From assembly GCA_002753565.1 (NCBI GenBank), contig PEAM01000005.1, positions 62,001-126,000 on the forward strand: a DNA stretch of 64,000 nucleotides, written 5' to 3'. Under the pieces are notes generated by a model. That model saw only the letters and a list, made by a program, of their open reading frames with translations. It was not told where the DNA came from and searched no databases. Position 1 is the first letter of the stretch; each line of letters starts with the position of its first letter. The DNA is from Magnetococcales bacterium. Its GTDB lineage: Bacteria > Pseudomonadota > Magnetococcia > Magnetococcales > JADFYX01. The position numbers were made by a program, and so were the translations under genes. Below, one piece after another: positions 42,360 to 50,927 of the stretch.

Positions 42360-42770
42360 TTAAGAAAATTCACCACCTTCAAAACGGCTTAGATCCCTGT
42401 TACCTGCCTCAACCCTGAGTCTAGACATAAGTTCTTTGGTAAGCGCATCATCATCAATTGGAACTTCATCTTCAACTTCATCATCCCAGTCTTCTTCAGT
42501 TCCGAAAAAGAGTAATTGCTTCTCCGTTTCCGGCAATCTGGAAATTATCTCAGCACAAAATGGGTGGATAGTTTGTTCCCATGCATCCAGGTCAAAATCA
42601 CCATATTGCGTCTCATGGCAGAACTCGTCCCAAAGGGTTTTATATTCAAAATCGTCACCGTGGATGCCACTCGCACCGATCCTACGGATATGCCAGATGG
42701 CTTTCTTAGCCATTTCGGTAAACCTGTCGTTTGAGAACTTCCATACCACCTTTAAAAGTCCGCTGGCCAT
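42360..42770 (-). CDS. Hypothetical acidic island protein
   Basis: The 136-residue protein (FTEMAKKAIWHIRRIGASGI) is W/E/D-rich with an acidic EEDWDDEVEDEVPIDDD stretch. Its middle (LWDEFCHETQYGDFDLDAWE) occurs in small phage and island proteins of unknown function. A weak AGGA site precedes the ATG. Nothing more can be assigned. Confidence 0.5.
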   Translation of the reverse strand: MASGLLKVVWKFSNDRFTEMAKKAIWHIRRIGASGIHGDDFEYKTLWDEFCHETQYGDFDLDAWEQTIHPFCAEIISRLPETEKQLLFFGTEEDWDDEVEDEVPIDDDALTKELMSRLRVEAGNRDLSRFEGGEFS

Positions 42771-42841
42771 TGTCCTATTCCACCGATAACGCTTCTTTAT
42801 TATACCATAGGCTTGTTGAGTGGGTTATTGTTTGAAGATAT

Positions 42842-43447
42842 TCAACTACCAACATTCATCCCCAACCGCTTCGACATCTCCATCATCCCGCTGGATTCGC
42901 AAATCTCTGCTTGCTGGCGTAGCACATCATATTTCCTCTGCCACATACCCTTCGGCCTTTCAGGGAAAGGTTCCATCAATGATGCAGAGCCGCCCAGCTG
43001 CCGCCGGATATTCTGTGCCTTGGTCGTCAACCGGCTGGCCAGATGCTCACGGGTGGACTCATACGCCAGATTGTGACAATGCCTACACCGGAACTCCCCT
43101 CTCTGTAAGAGTTTCGCCACCCGGCGCTTACAACCAGGGCATAGAAACCATACACGTTTGCCACCAAGGTGACAATCGGTCCAATCAAGGTGGATAGGTG
43201 TTTCAACATTTTGCCATTCACCTTCACCAGACCGTCTCTGCCGATAGTGAAGGACAACTCTTTGGTCTTCGACCCATGCACCAATGGAGTTCTTGTCACC
43301 ATTCCAACTGGTCCAGGTGGTGGTGATCCTGCTCCCCGGGGTTAGCAGTCCTTTCCGCTTCCACTCCCGGATATCGATGCTGCGGCACTCTTCAACAGTA
43401 TCTCGGCTATTCCATCGATACCAACTGCCTGAGCCAGAGCCACCCAT
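42842..43447 (-). CDS. Zinc-finger protein of the MGGSGSG family
   Basis: The 201-residue protein begins MGGSGSGSWYRWNSRDTVEE and has a double-knuckle zinc finger (WFLCPGCKRRVAKLL, FRCRHCHNLAYES). Proteins with this N-terminus and finger are widespread on proteobacterial mobile elements but have no known function. The basic C-terminal helices (KAQNIRRQLGG) suggest nucleic-acid binding. GGGAG precedes the ATG. Confidence 0.7.
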   Translation of the reverse strand: MGGSGSGSWYRWNSRDTVEECRSIDIREWKRKGLLTPGSRITTTWTSWNGDKNSIGAWVEDQRVVLHYRQRRSGEGEWQNVETPIHLDWTDCHLGGKRVWFLCPGCKRRVAKLLQRGEFRCRHCHNLAYESTREHLASRLTTKAQNIRRQLGGSASLMEPFPERPKGMWQRKYDVLRQQAEICESSGMMEMSKRLGMNVGS

Positions 43448-43497
43448 TTATCTGGCTCCCACGATTATTGCCGAAATCATTTGATAAAGTCCAACTT

Positions 43498-44352
43498 TCA
43501 CTGCACGACATTCAGTACGGCTTCAGGGGGATTTTCAATAGCGGGAACGGCTTCTCCCTCCATCGTTTGTAACCGCCACTCTTGTGCTTCTCTGAATGCC
43601 TTCATCGCCTTGTAGAGCTGATTATCCAGACTGGTTTGGTAACGAGTCATCAACTCCAGATACTTCTCCGGCAAGATCACCTTCTTACCTCGAACCTTCT
43701 GAGCAGTAACAAGGATACGGGGCCGCTGGTTGGCTTTATCCAACTCTTCCCGGCACCAGCGCACTAGATCGATAACATACTCTTGGAGGCCGTTGTCGTA
43801 GTTGGCGAGATACTCCTCCAGTGTCTCCTCATCTCCTTCAGCTTCCTCGACAAGCTGTTGATGGATGGAAGGGGCCTCTTTAGAAAGGGCCTCCAGGGTA
43901 ATATCAGAAAGGGACTCCAACTCATCAACCGCCCCTTGGCACCAATCCGCCTGCTTACTATCAAAGGGGAGCAGTTCATCTTCTTTCAATTCGTTGTCCC
44001 AGGCCCGGCCCAATTCTCGTGATGCCGATTTTGCAATCTTTTGTGGTGTACGCTCAAGATCAAGCATAGAAGTCTCTGCCTGGACCAGTCGCCGTTGCCG
44101 CCACATGTTGACAGCGATCCGCTCAACCAGTGTCTGCTCCAAAGCCCCCACAGGGCGAAGAGTGTGGTGAAGGTCTTCCTCTAGAGCCTGATAATCATCA
44201 GAGTACTCATCATCAAGGAAAAGGTGTTGGCTGAATAGGCCATGGCGAACGGCGTTCATGCTGGAACGGGCTTTGCCTGCCTCAGTCTTCGGGCCTGTGC
44301 TGAGGGTTGCGTTTTTTCGATTGGCCTGGATCTTTTTTTGACTGGCTGCCAT
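43498..44352 (-). CDS. Conserved mobile-element protein (STGPKT family)
   Basis: The 284-residue protein begins MAASQKKIQANRKNATLSTG followed by PKTEAGKARSSMNAVRHGL, a very recurrent N-terminus among proteins on mobile elements. The rest is helical and acidic. The basic, AT-hook-like N-terminus suggests DNA binding. The ATG at 44352 follows GGAGGTTCCT; longer readings have no site. Function unknown. Confidence 0.65.
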   Translation of the reverse strand: MAASQKKIQANRKNATLSTGPKTEAGKARSSMNAVRHGLFSQHLFLDDEYSDDYQALEEDLHHTLRPVGALEQTLVERIAVNMWRQRRLVQAETSMLDLERTPQKIAKSASRELGRAWDNELKEDELLPFDSKQADWCQGAVDELESLSDITLEALSKEAPSIHQQLVEEAEGDEETLEEYLANYDNGLQEYVIDLVRWCREELDKANQRPRILVTAQKVRGKKVILPEKYLELMTRYQTSLDNQLYKAMKAFREAQEWRLQTMEGEAVPAIENPPEAVLNVVQ

Positions 44353-44493
44353 AGGAACCTCCATAATGCTTGTGGTCTTGGTTCCCAATTATAGCACAAT
44401 AACCACAACCTAAGCATGGTTATTTGACAGTCCTCTCAGTGTTTATTCCTTTTTTAATCAAAAGAAGTCACTCAACCTGTCATCATCGGAAAA

Positions 44494-44658
44494 CTAATCT
44501 TCATCGTCAAAGTCATCATCCTTCCATTCAACATCAAGAAGGTCCTGAGCAGTGACGTCAGGATGTTCATTTTTTAAATGTTCTGCTAAATCGCGGCCAA
44601 TTTTCTTGATTAAATGACCGTTAAAATCAACAACATTATCAGTGTCTTTCTCGCCCAT
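44494..44658 (-). CDS. Small acidic protein (54 aa)
   Basis: A 54-codon gene, MGEKDTDNVVDFNGHLIKKI ending in DDDFDDED, with GGAG six bases before the ATG. It lies 27 bases downstream of the metallopeptidase gene and is probably the last gene of the RM operon or a separate unit. Strongly acidic small proteins may mimic DNA, but that is speculation. Confidence 0.55.
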   Translation of the reverse strand: MGEKDTDNVVDFNGHLIKKIGRDLAEHLKNEHPDVTAQDLLDVEWKDDDFDDED

Positions 44659-44685
44659 CAAAATCTCCATAAGAAAAGGTACATT

Positions 44686-45417
44686 TCACTCATTCAATAG
44701 CAGCTCCGCCATCCCATCCAACTTAGCTTTGACCGATCGCCACTCCGGCATTTGTCGCTCCAGTAACTGATAGAACCGATCGCTGTGATTGCGTTCCTTC
44801 AGGTGGCAAAGCTCATGGAGGAGGACGTAATCCACGCACTCCCTCGGTGCCTTCACCAGATGGGCGTTTAAAGAGAGCGCCCCCTTCGGTGAGCAACTCC
44901 CCCACTGCTTCTGCATCGAAGCCAACTTCCAAGGTGGTGGTGCTGACAGCCAAGAGATCCCGTCAGTATGGGTGTTGAGGCGGCGTTGTATGAACTCCAT
45001 GCTCCGCTTCCGATACCAAGCCCACAGCAGATCCTTGATCATGCCAGGGTTATCTTTTGGGCATTGGACCTCTAACCGTCCACGAACCAGCTTTACGCCC
45101 GCTTTCTCATTCGCATCAATAGAGACCTTCAAAACATGACGCCGACCAAGGTAAAAGTGGCTCTCTCCACTGACGTACTGTCGGGGGAGGACATGCTCCC
45201 TCTGCCGTCTGGCTTCTGTGACGTGCTTTAAAACCCATCTGGCACGCTTCCGAACTGCCTCCCGCACTTCACCGTTAGCAACCCCTTCAGGGGTATCCAC
45301 CTGTACCGACCCATCTGGGTGAACGTGGATGGCCACTTTTCGCTTAGGTCGATCAGGGACAACACACACATGGAAGTTGATGCACTCCTCCCCGTAGAAG
45401 ATGCTCTGGGATGTCAT
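44686..45417 (-). CDS. YgjP/SprT-like M48-type metallopeptidase linked to type I RM
   Basis: The 243-residue protein has the YgjP-like fold with KRKVAIHVHPDGSVQVDTP at the start, an MQKQWGSCSPKGALSLN segment, and the zinc site LLHELCHLKERNHSDRF (His201, Glu202, His205; His211 nearby). It overlaps hsdR by four bases. This metallopeptidase is recurrently found beside hsdR, where it may control the amount of restriction subunit; that role is not proven. Confidence 0.85.
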   Translation of the reverse strand: MTSQSIFYGEECINFHVCVVPDRPKRKVAIHVHPDGSVQVDTPEGVANGEVREAVRKRARWVLKHVTEARRQREHVLPRQYVSGESHFYLGRRHVLKVSIDANEKAGVKLVRGRLEVQCPKDNPGMIKDLLWAWYRKRSMEFIQRRLNTHTDGISWLSAPPPWKLASMQKQWGSCSPKGALSLNAHLVKAPRECVDYVLLHELCHLKERNHSDRFYQLLERQMPEWRSVKAKLDGMAELLLNE

Positions 45418-48400
45418 TTCATGTCACCACGGCTTAGGCCAACACGGGTGATCTGGATAACCTGATCAATCACCTTCTTGGCTGCATCTAGCCCCACCAG
45501 CTTGAAAAGACGCGGCAGCAGACCCTTGCGGATGTCAGTCTCGATGTTCTGCGGGTTGATGGAATGTTCAGCCACGGAGTGGCGCACCACCTCGTCCACC
45601 GCTTTGGCCTCCTCAACAAAACGGCGTTGTTCAGTTTCATCGATGGTCTCGAACCTGTCGTCACCCAGGACGATACGGAATGTGCCGTAATAGGCTTTGG
45701 CGTGTTGGTTGTCTCCGAACTCGTCGGGTACGCCATCCACCTCTCTGGCGTTCACCTTATCCTCGAAATCACTGAATAGGACATACTGCTTGTTTGGGTG
45801 ATCAAATAGAGCCTCCGCCTGTTCGATGGCTTCCCGTAGCAATTGGGAAAAAACCTTCTGAGCGAAGGGATCATCGGCCAGGGTCTGTTCGATGGTCTTC
45901 TTCACTCTGGTGCGGATGATGTCGGTCTCGTTGCGGGTCTTCTCCTCGGACCAATCCTTAGGATCGTCCTTGGACATCTCATCAACCAAGATGACCCCAT
46001 CCGGCTCATCAATGCCTGTTCCTATAACATGCTTATCCACCAGCTTTCTGATCTGCTCCTCATAGGCGCTGAAGTCTACCGTCTCCTGAGCATCCTGCCG
46101 GGCAATCTTGCGCAGGTTGGTGAAGAATTTGAGGTCCGTCTTGTAACGGGCGATGGTCTCCTCTGTAAATGAGGCATCCTCGAAGAAGTGCTGTGAGGAT
46201 AATGCCACCTTCAGGCACATGCCAAACTCGGTCAAGGCCGCATAGAAATCCTCCCGGACCTTCTGCCGGGTATCATAGCTCTCTCCCTCATCATCTTCGG
46301 CATATTTCGGTACCAGGACTTGCCGGTACTGCTCCAGGTCCTTGCGGTTCTCAACGGCTTTGAAAACGGCCCACAGACGATCGTGAAGGGACGGCAGCCG
46401 CTTGTACTCGGTACTCATCTGACTGTATAGCCCATCGATGTCGTCGATGTCATATCCGCCTTGGGTACGGCTGGCCAGATCCTGATAGTCGGCGATGGCG
46501 GTATCAAGCTCTTTCAGGATGCCCCGGTAGTCGATCAGCAAGCCGTGGCGTTTATGCTCATGAAGACGATTCACCCGGGCAATAGCCTGGACCAGACTAT
46601 GCTCTTTCAGTTGTTTGTCGATATAGAGGACAGCGTTCCGAGGCTCGTCGAAGCCAGTGAGCAGTTTATCCACCACGATGAGGATGTCGGGGTCACCTTC
46701 GGTAGAGAAGGCATCCACCATATCTCGTTCATAGTCGGCGTTGTGGCCAACATTGTCCTTCCACCACTGCTGTACCTCGGGCATCTTGGCCTCATCCACG
46801 CCCTTGTGGCCCTCCCGGCTATCTGGAGAGGAAATGATGACGGTGCTGCTTACCAGTCCTGTCTCATCAAGGGCCTTCTTATAGCGGATGGCGGAGAGTT
46901 TACTGTCGGTTGCAAGTTGCCCCTTCAGCCCGGTTCCCAGAGATTTGATGTTCTGATCGAAGTGGACAGCGATATCCCAGGCGATCAAGTCGATACGGTT
47001 GGCAGAGCCATAGACCGGACCCTTCTGACCATACTTGCGCTTCAGGTCCACCTTCTGGATGTCATTCAGCCCGTTAGTAATCTTCTCGAACCAGTTGTCG
47101 ATAGCGGTCTCGTTTACCTCCAGCTCGGGCTTGCGCTCCTCATATAGCAGTGGGGTTACCGTGCCGTCCTCTACCGCCCGCTTCATGGTGTAGGCGTGGA
47201 CGATTGGGCCGAACTTGCTGGTGGTCTTGTCATCCTTCAGCAGCGGGGTTCCGGTAAAGGCCACATAGGCGGCATTGGGCAGAGCTTTGCGCATGCGCTC
47301 ATGGTTCTCGCCCCCTTGGCTGCGGTGGCCCTCGTCGATGAGGACGATCAGATTATCGCTCGGGTTATGGCAGGCCGGTATCCTGGAGGCGGTATTGAAC
47401 TTGTTGATGATGGTGAAGATGATTCGCTCATTGCCCTGGGAGATTCGGAAAGCCAGCTCTCTTCCCGATGAGACTTTGGCTCGCTCTCCCTCCTTGCGAG
47501 TGGCGATCTCTGAGCCGAAAGCTCCCCCTGACAGAAAGGTTCGGGCCAGCTGCTTTTCCAGGTCCACACGGTCAGTAACCACCACAATGCGGCACTCTTT
47601 AAGTGAGTCGTAGAGTAGTAGAGCCTTGCACAGGAAGACCATGGTGAACGACTTGCCGGAGCCGGTGGTATGCCAGATAACTCCACCTTCACGGCCACCT
47701 CCGGGCTTCTTCTTGTTGATACGGTCCACCAGAGCCTTGATGCCGAAAGCCTGTTGGTAGCGGGCGGCGATCTTGCCAACCTTTTTGTCGAAGAGCAGAA
47801 AGTAGCGCACAAACTCCAGCAATCTATCGGGGGAAAGCAGGCTGATGAGAAGTCGATCCTGGTCGGTGGGGAGTTGTGTTTTGGACCACAGGCTCTCAAA
47901 GTAGCTACGGATCTTTGCAGGCTTGTCGGCGAAGAGGGTCTTGCGGGTCACGTCATCAACGGTATCGTTCTTGATGTTGGCGAAGCGGTCCTCTTTCAAC
48001 TCCTCCTCACGCCATTTTGCCCAGAACTTGGAGGGAGTCTTGGTGGTAGCATAACGCCCCTCGGTGGAACTCACCGAGAGCAGTAGTTGAGCATAGGCGA
48101 ACAGGATGGGGATTTCATCCTGCCCCTGATTGCGGATGTTCTGGCTGATTCCTTCAGCTACCATGGACTTGTTGGGATTACCGGACTCGGGACGCTTTGC
48201 CTCGATCACAGCCAGCGGAATGCCGTTGACGAAGCAGATGATATCGGGCCGTCGGGTATGGGTGCCATGTTCTGACAGAACCTCGAACTCCTCCGTGACC
48301 AGTAGGCTATTGGCTGAGTGGTTCTTCCAATCTATGAGTGGGATGGTGGGCTGGGCCTTTTTACCATTGATGAACTCGGTAACCGTCACGCCCAGGGTTA

Positions 48401-48698
48401 GCATGGTGTAGATCCGTTCGTTGGCCGACAACAATCCCTCATTCAGACCGGGAGAGGCTACTTTCTGGACGATATTCTCGATTGCGTTGGGGGAAAGGGG
48501 ATACTCCTTGCCCTTATGGGTGAAGCGGCGTTTCTTCAGTTCGTCTGTAAGTACGCTACGCAGCAGCACCTCCCGGTTTCCGCCACGCATGGCCAAACAC
48601 TGAGCCTGGGGGAGATATGTCCATCCAAGGTTGATCAGGGTAGCCAAGGCTGGAATATGGGCGCTGTACTGTTCTTTGGTCTCGGGGGTGACACTCAT
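45414..48698 (-). CDS. hsdR: Type I restriction endonuclease, R subunit
   Basis: The 1094-residue protein has an N-terminal nuclease domain (RRPDIICFVNGIPLAVIEAK, with the E-x-K residues), Walker A GVIWHTTGSGKSFTMVFL, DEAH-type box LIVLIDEGHRSQ, motif III VAFTGTPLL, motifs V and VI (DKLLTGFDEP, LVQAIARVNR), and a long helical C-terminus for binding the M/S core. It translocates and cuts unmodified DNA. The ATG at 48698 overlaps the Abi stop. Confidence 0.95.
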   Translation of the reverse strand: MSVTPETKEQYSAHIPALATLINLGWTYLPQAQCLAMRGGNREVLLRSVLTDELKKRRFTHKGKEYPLSPNAIENIVQKVASPGLNEGLLSANERIYTMLTLGVTVTEFINGKKAQPTIPLIDWKNHSANSLLVTEEFEVLSEHGTHTRRPDIICFVNGIPLAVIEAKRPESGNPNKSMVAEGISQNIRNQGQDEIPILFAYAQLLLSVSSTEGRYATTKTPSKFWAKWREEELKEDRFANIKNDTVDDVTRKTLFADKPAKIRSYFESLWSKTQLPTDQDRLLISLLSPDRLLEFVRYFLLFDKKVGKIAARYQQAFGIKALVDRINKKKPGGGREGGVIWHTTGSGKSFTMVFLCKALLLYDSLKECRIVVVTDRVDLEKQLARTFLSGGAFGSEIATRKEGERAKVSSGRELAFRISQGNERIIFTIINKFNTASRIPACHNPSDNLIVLIDEGHRSQGGENHERMRKALPNAAYVAFTGTPLLKDDKTTSKFGPIVHAYTMKRAVEDGTVTPLLYEERKPELEVNETAIDNWFEKITNGLNDIQKVDLKRKYGQKGPVYGSANRIDLIAWDIAVHFDQNIKSLGTGLKGQLATDSKLSAIRYKKALDETGLVSSTVIISSPDSREGHKGVDEAKMPEVQQWWKDNVGHNADYERDMVDAFSTEGDPDILIVVDKLLTGFDEPRNAVLYIDKQLKEHSLVQAIARVNRLHEHKRHGLLIDYRGILKELDTAIADYQDLASRTQGGYDIDDIDGLYSQMSTEYKRLPSLHDRLWAVFKAVENRKDLEQYRQVLVPKYAEDDEGESYDTRQKVREDFYAALTEFGMCLKVALSSQHFFEDASFTEETIARYKTDLKFFTNLRKIARQDAQETVDFSAYEEQIRKLVDKHVIGTGIDEPDGVILVDEMSKDDPKDWSEEKTRNETDIIRTRVKKTIEQTLADDPFAQKVFSQLLREAIEQAEALFDHPNKQYVLFSDFEDKVNAREVDGVPDEFGDNQHAKAYYGTFRIVLGDDRFETIDETEQRRFVEEAKAVDEVVRHSVAEHSINPQNIETDIRKGLLPRLFKLVGLDAAKKVIDQVIQITRVGLSRGDMK

Positions 48699-49609
48699 GG
48701 CGTTGCCTTCCATAGCGGATGCTCTTCCCACTTCTCTGGCAGCCCCATGGACTTGCGCCAGGGATCACAGGCAGCAATGGGCTTGATCAGATCCGTGCAT
48801 TGGTTTCGCCAATCGGAACCGGCGTCAAGAGATTGGAGGAGTTGGTTCAGTATCAGGAGCGGAAAAAACAGGCGGCCAGGGTTTGGTGTAATCGGCGGTT
48901 GCCAATGGGGATGCCCGCTGACGTGCTGGGAGACGGAAAAATTCCGGTTCCACAATCGACCGTGGTGAGCGCATATATTCCGGATGTTGGTCAGGGCGTG
49001 CAGATTGTCGCCTAGACGCATGTGGTGGGTATTAAACTGTCGTGAAACCGCTTTCCTGTCGCCAGGTTTTATTCCTAGGTAGAGACGGGACAGGGTCCCG
49101 AGACTCATAACCCCGGTGGCAACCCATATGGGCAGCGCTGGGAACTCCTGATAGGTCCGTTGGTGGTGCAAGACAAACTGTTCCCGGGAGCGCTGGGTCT
49201 CCTTGTCCAGCCCCTCAATCCATTTTGCATGACGGAAATTCGGACGAAAGATGGTGCTGTCCGTATGCGCAAAAGCGCCATATTTTTTGGCGAGTTGGTC
49301 GGAGATGCGGGTGCGTGCCGCTATTTCCACCCGTTCGATGGCATCCAGCACCACCAATCGCAGCAGACGGTCGAATTCATACAGTTCGAGAACGGTGGAA
49401 AAAGTGCTGTTTGGCTGATACCGGTCCGTCACCTCCCCAGAGGCATCCCGCACCCAGAGGGTGCGCCAGTAGCCGCTCAGGCGATAATAGCCAATGGTGG
49501 ACAGGGCATGGAGCGCAGCTGTACGGTCACCGATTTCCATTCCACGTGAGGTGAGGCGTCGTAGTTGCTGGTCAATGGTGAGGAAAGGTTTGTCGAAGGG
49601 CTTGGTCAT
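48695..49609 (-). CDS. Abi_2-family (AbiD/F-like) HEPN protein
   Basis: The 304-residue protein (MTKPFDKPFLTIDQQLRRLT, IGYYRLSGYWRTLW) is a clear Abi_2 protein. Its C-terminal part holds NIRNICAHHGRLWNRNF, a HEPN R-x4-H motif typical of metal-independent RNases. Abi_2 proteins of lactococci abort phage infection. Here it lies between hsdS and hsdR and is coupled to hsdR by an ATGA overlap. GGAGGGCGTC precedes the ATG at 49609. Confidence 0.9.
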   Translation of the reverse strand: MTKPFDKPFLTIDQQLRRLTSRGMEIGDRTAALHALSTIGYYRLSGYWRTLWVRDASGEVTDRYQPNSTFSTVLELYEFDRLLRLVVLDAIERVEIAARTRISDQLAKKYGAFAHTDSTIFRPNFRHAKWIEGLDKETQRSREQFVLHHQRTYQEFPALPIWVATGVMSLGTLSRLYLGIKPGDRKAVSRQFNTHHMRLGDNLHALTNIRNICAHHGRLWNRNFSVSQHVSGHPHWQPPITPNPGRLFFPLLILNQLLQSLDAGSDWRNQCTDLIKPIAACDPWRKSMGLPEKWEEHPLWKATP

Positions 49610-49757
49610 GACGCCCTCCAGGCGGAGGGCAAAAAAAGAGCCACCGTGGTAACGCATCGTTGAGAGGCGTGGTGGCTTCTATTGAAGACAGTATACGCAA
49701 ACCGAAGGCCAGAATCCAGAAGATTTCTGCAGCTGTTGTCATATTTCATGGTGAAAC

Positions 49758-50927
49758 TCATGCCGCAGCCTCATCCACCTTCACCCGCCTCTTGCCGGTG
49801 AGGAGTTGTTGCATGAGGGCTTTCTTCTCACTGACCAAGGCCTGTAGCTGGTTTGATTGGTTCTGAAGTGTTTCGTCACATGCTCCGATAGCCGAAACAA
49901 TCTTTTTCTGTTCACTGAGGCTTTCGGGGAACCTGAAGTCTCGTTCCTTGAGTTCCCGCATGTGGCGGCTGTATCCCAAATTTGGCAAGCGTGCAGCTGA
50001 GATCAAGTAGTAACCAAATTTCGGATCTATTCCAGCTATAGTTTTGATGACCTGCGTACCATCAGCACCAGGGCAAAACTCGAAGTCAACCCATTTGACG
50101 ATTCGTGTGTGATCTCCGAAAACGATTACGGGAACATCCCGGTACGAAGATGACGAGTTGGTATAGCCAACGATGAATGCTTTTCCTTGATCAACAATCG
50201 GCACCATCCCGGTTTCATGGTAGCCGCCTTTCGGCACCTGGGTCTTCTTGTCGTTTGAAACCTTGAAGAGTTCATCAAATCGCCCGAACTTCCATACACT
50301 CTCCTCAAACCCCAGAAACCGCCGCTTCCCCGTCAGCAGCTGCTGCATCAAGGCCTTCTTCTGCGCCTTGCTGTTGGCGATCAGCCGCTCCACGGTCTCG
50401 ATGGCCCGGTCCCAGGTTGAGAGGATGCGGGCGATCTTCTTTTGTTCGGGGAGGGGTGGAATGGAAAGAGGGATTGAACGGACAGTCAGCAAACTCAAAC
50501 CCGCTTTTGCACCCGCATCATTGAGTCTCTTGATTGTCTTCTGATACTGGTCAGAGGCAAGTTGATAGGCCACAAATTTCGTATCGATTTCTTGGTTGTC
50601 GATTCGGACGAGAGCGACATGTTGATTAATATAGCTGTCCACAGATGGATGACGGTCTATAAATCCAATGATCCCAAGGTCGGCCGTAATGGAGATCAAT
50701 ATATCTCCCTTGGATAAAAGAGTCCTTTGCCCTTCTTTTGACCCTTGTGGAAGTTGCACATATTTCAAGCTGGAATAATCCAATTGAATTGTGCCTCGCT
50801 GTAGGTTGGTGATCCGGATAAAACGGTCTCCTTGGTCAGCGTAGTATGCAGCCCAACCCCGTGAACCACTGGTCAAGTGGGATGCAATCTTTCCCAAGCG
50901 TGTTTCTCGCCACCCATCAGGAACCAT
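49758..50927 (-). CDS. hsdS: Type I specificity subunit S
   Basis: The 389-residue protein has two target-recognition domains, each followed by a conserved helix. The repeat KKALMQQLLTGKRR occurs both in the middle and near the C-terminus, as in S subunits with two half-sites. PPLPEQKKIARILSTWDRAIE is the classical end of the first domain. It determines the bipartite DNA target. The gene overlaps hsdM by 11 bases. Confidence 0.93.
   Translation of the reverse strand: MVPDGWRETRLGKIASHLTSGSRGWAAYYADQGDRFIRITNLQRGTIQLDYSSLKYVQLPQGSKEGQRTLLSKGDILISITADLGIIGFIDRHPSVDSYINQHVALVRIDNQEIDTKFVAYQLASDQYQKTIKRLNDAGAKAGLSLLTVRSIPLSIPPLPEQKKIARILSTWDRAIETVERLIANSKAQKKALMQQLLTGKRRFLGFEESVWKFGRFDELFKVSNDKKTQVPKGGYHETGMVPIVDQGKAFIVGYTNSSSSYRDVPVIVFGDHTRIVKWVDFEFCPGADGTQVIKTIAGIDPKFGYYLISAARLPNLGYSRHMRELKERDFRFPESLSEQKKIVSAIGACDETLQNQSNQLQALVSEKKALMQQLLTGKRRVKVDEAAA

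Noticed and set aside
42148-42363. Rightward 71-codon frame over the cos-like region
   Set aside because: No ribosome site; it contains the 53-base repeat and the cos-like sequence, which better explain the conservation seen there.
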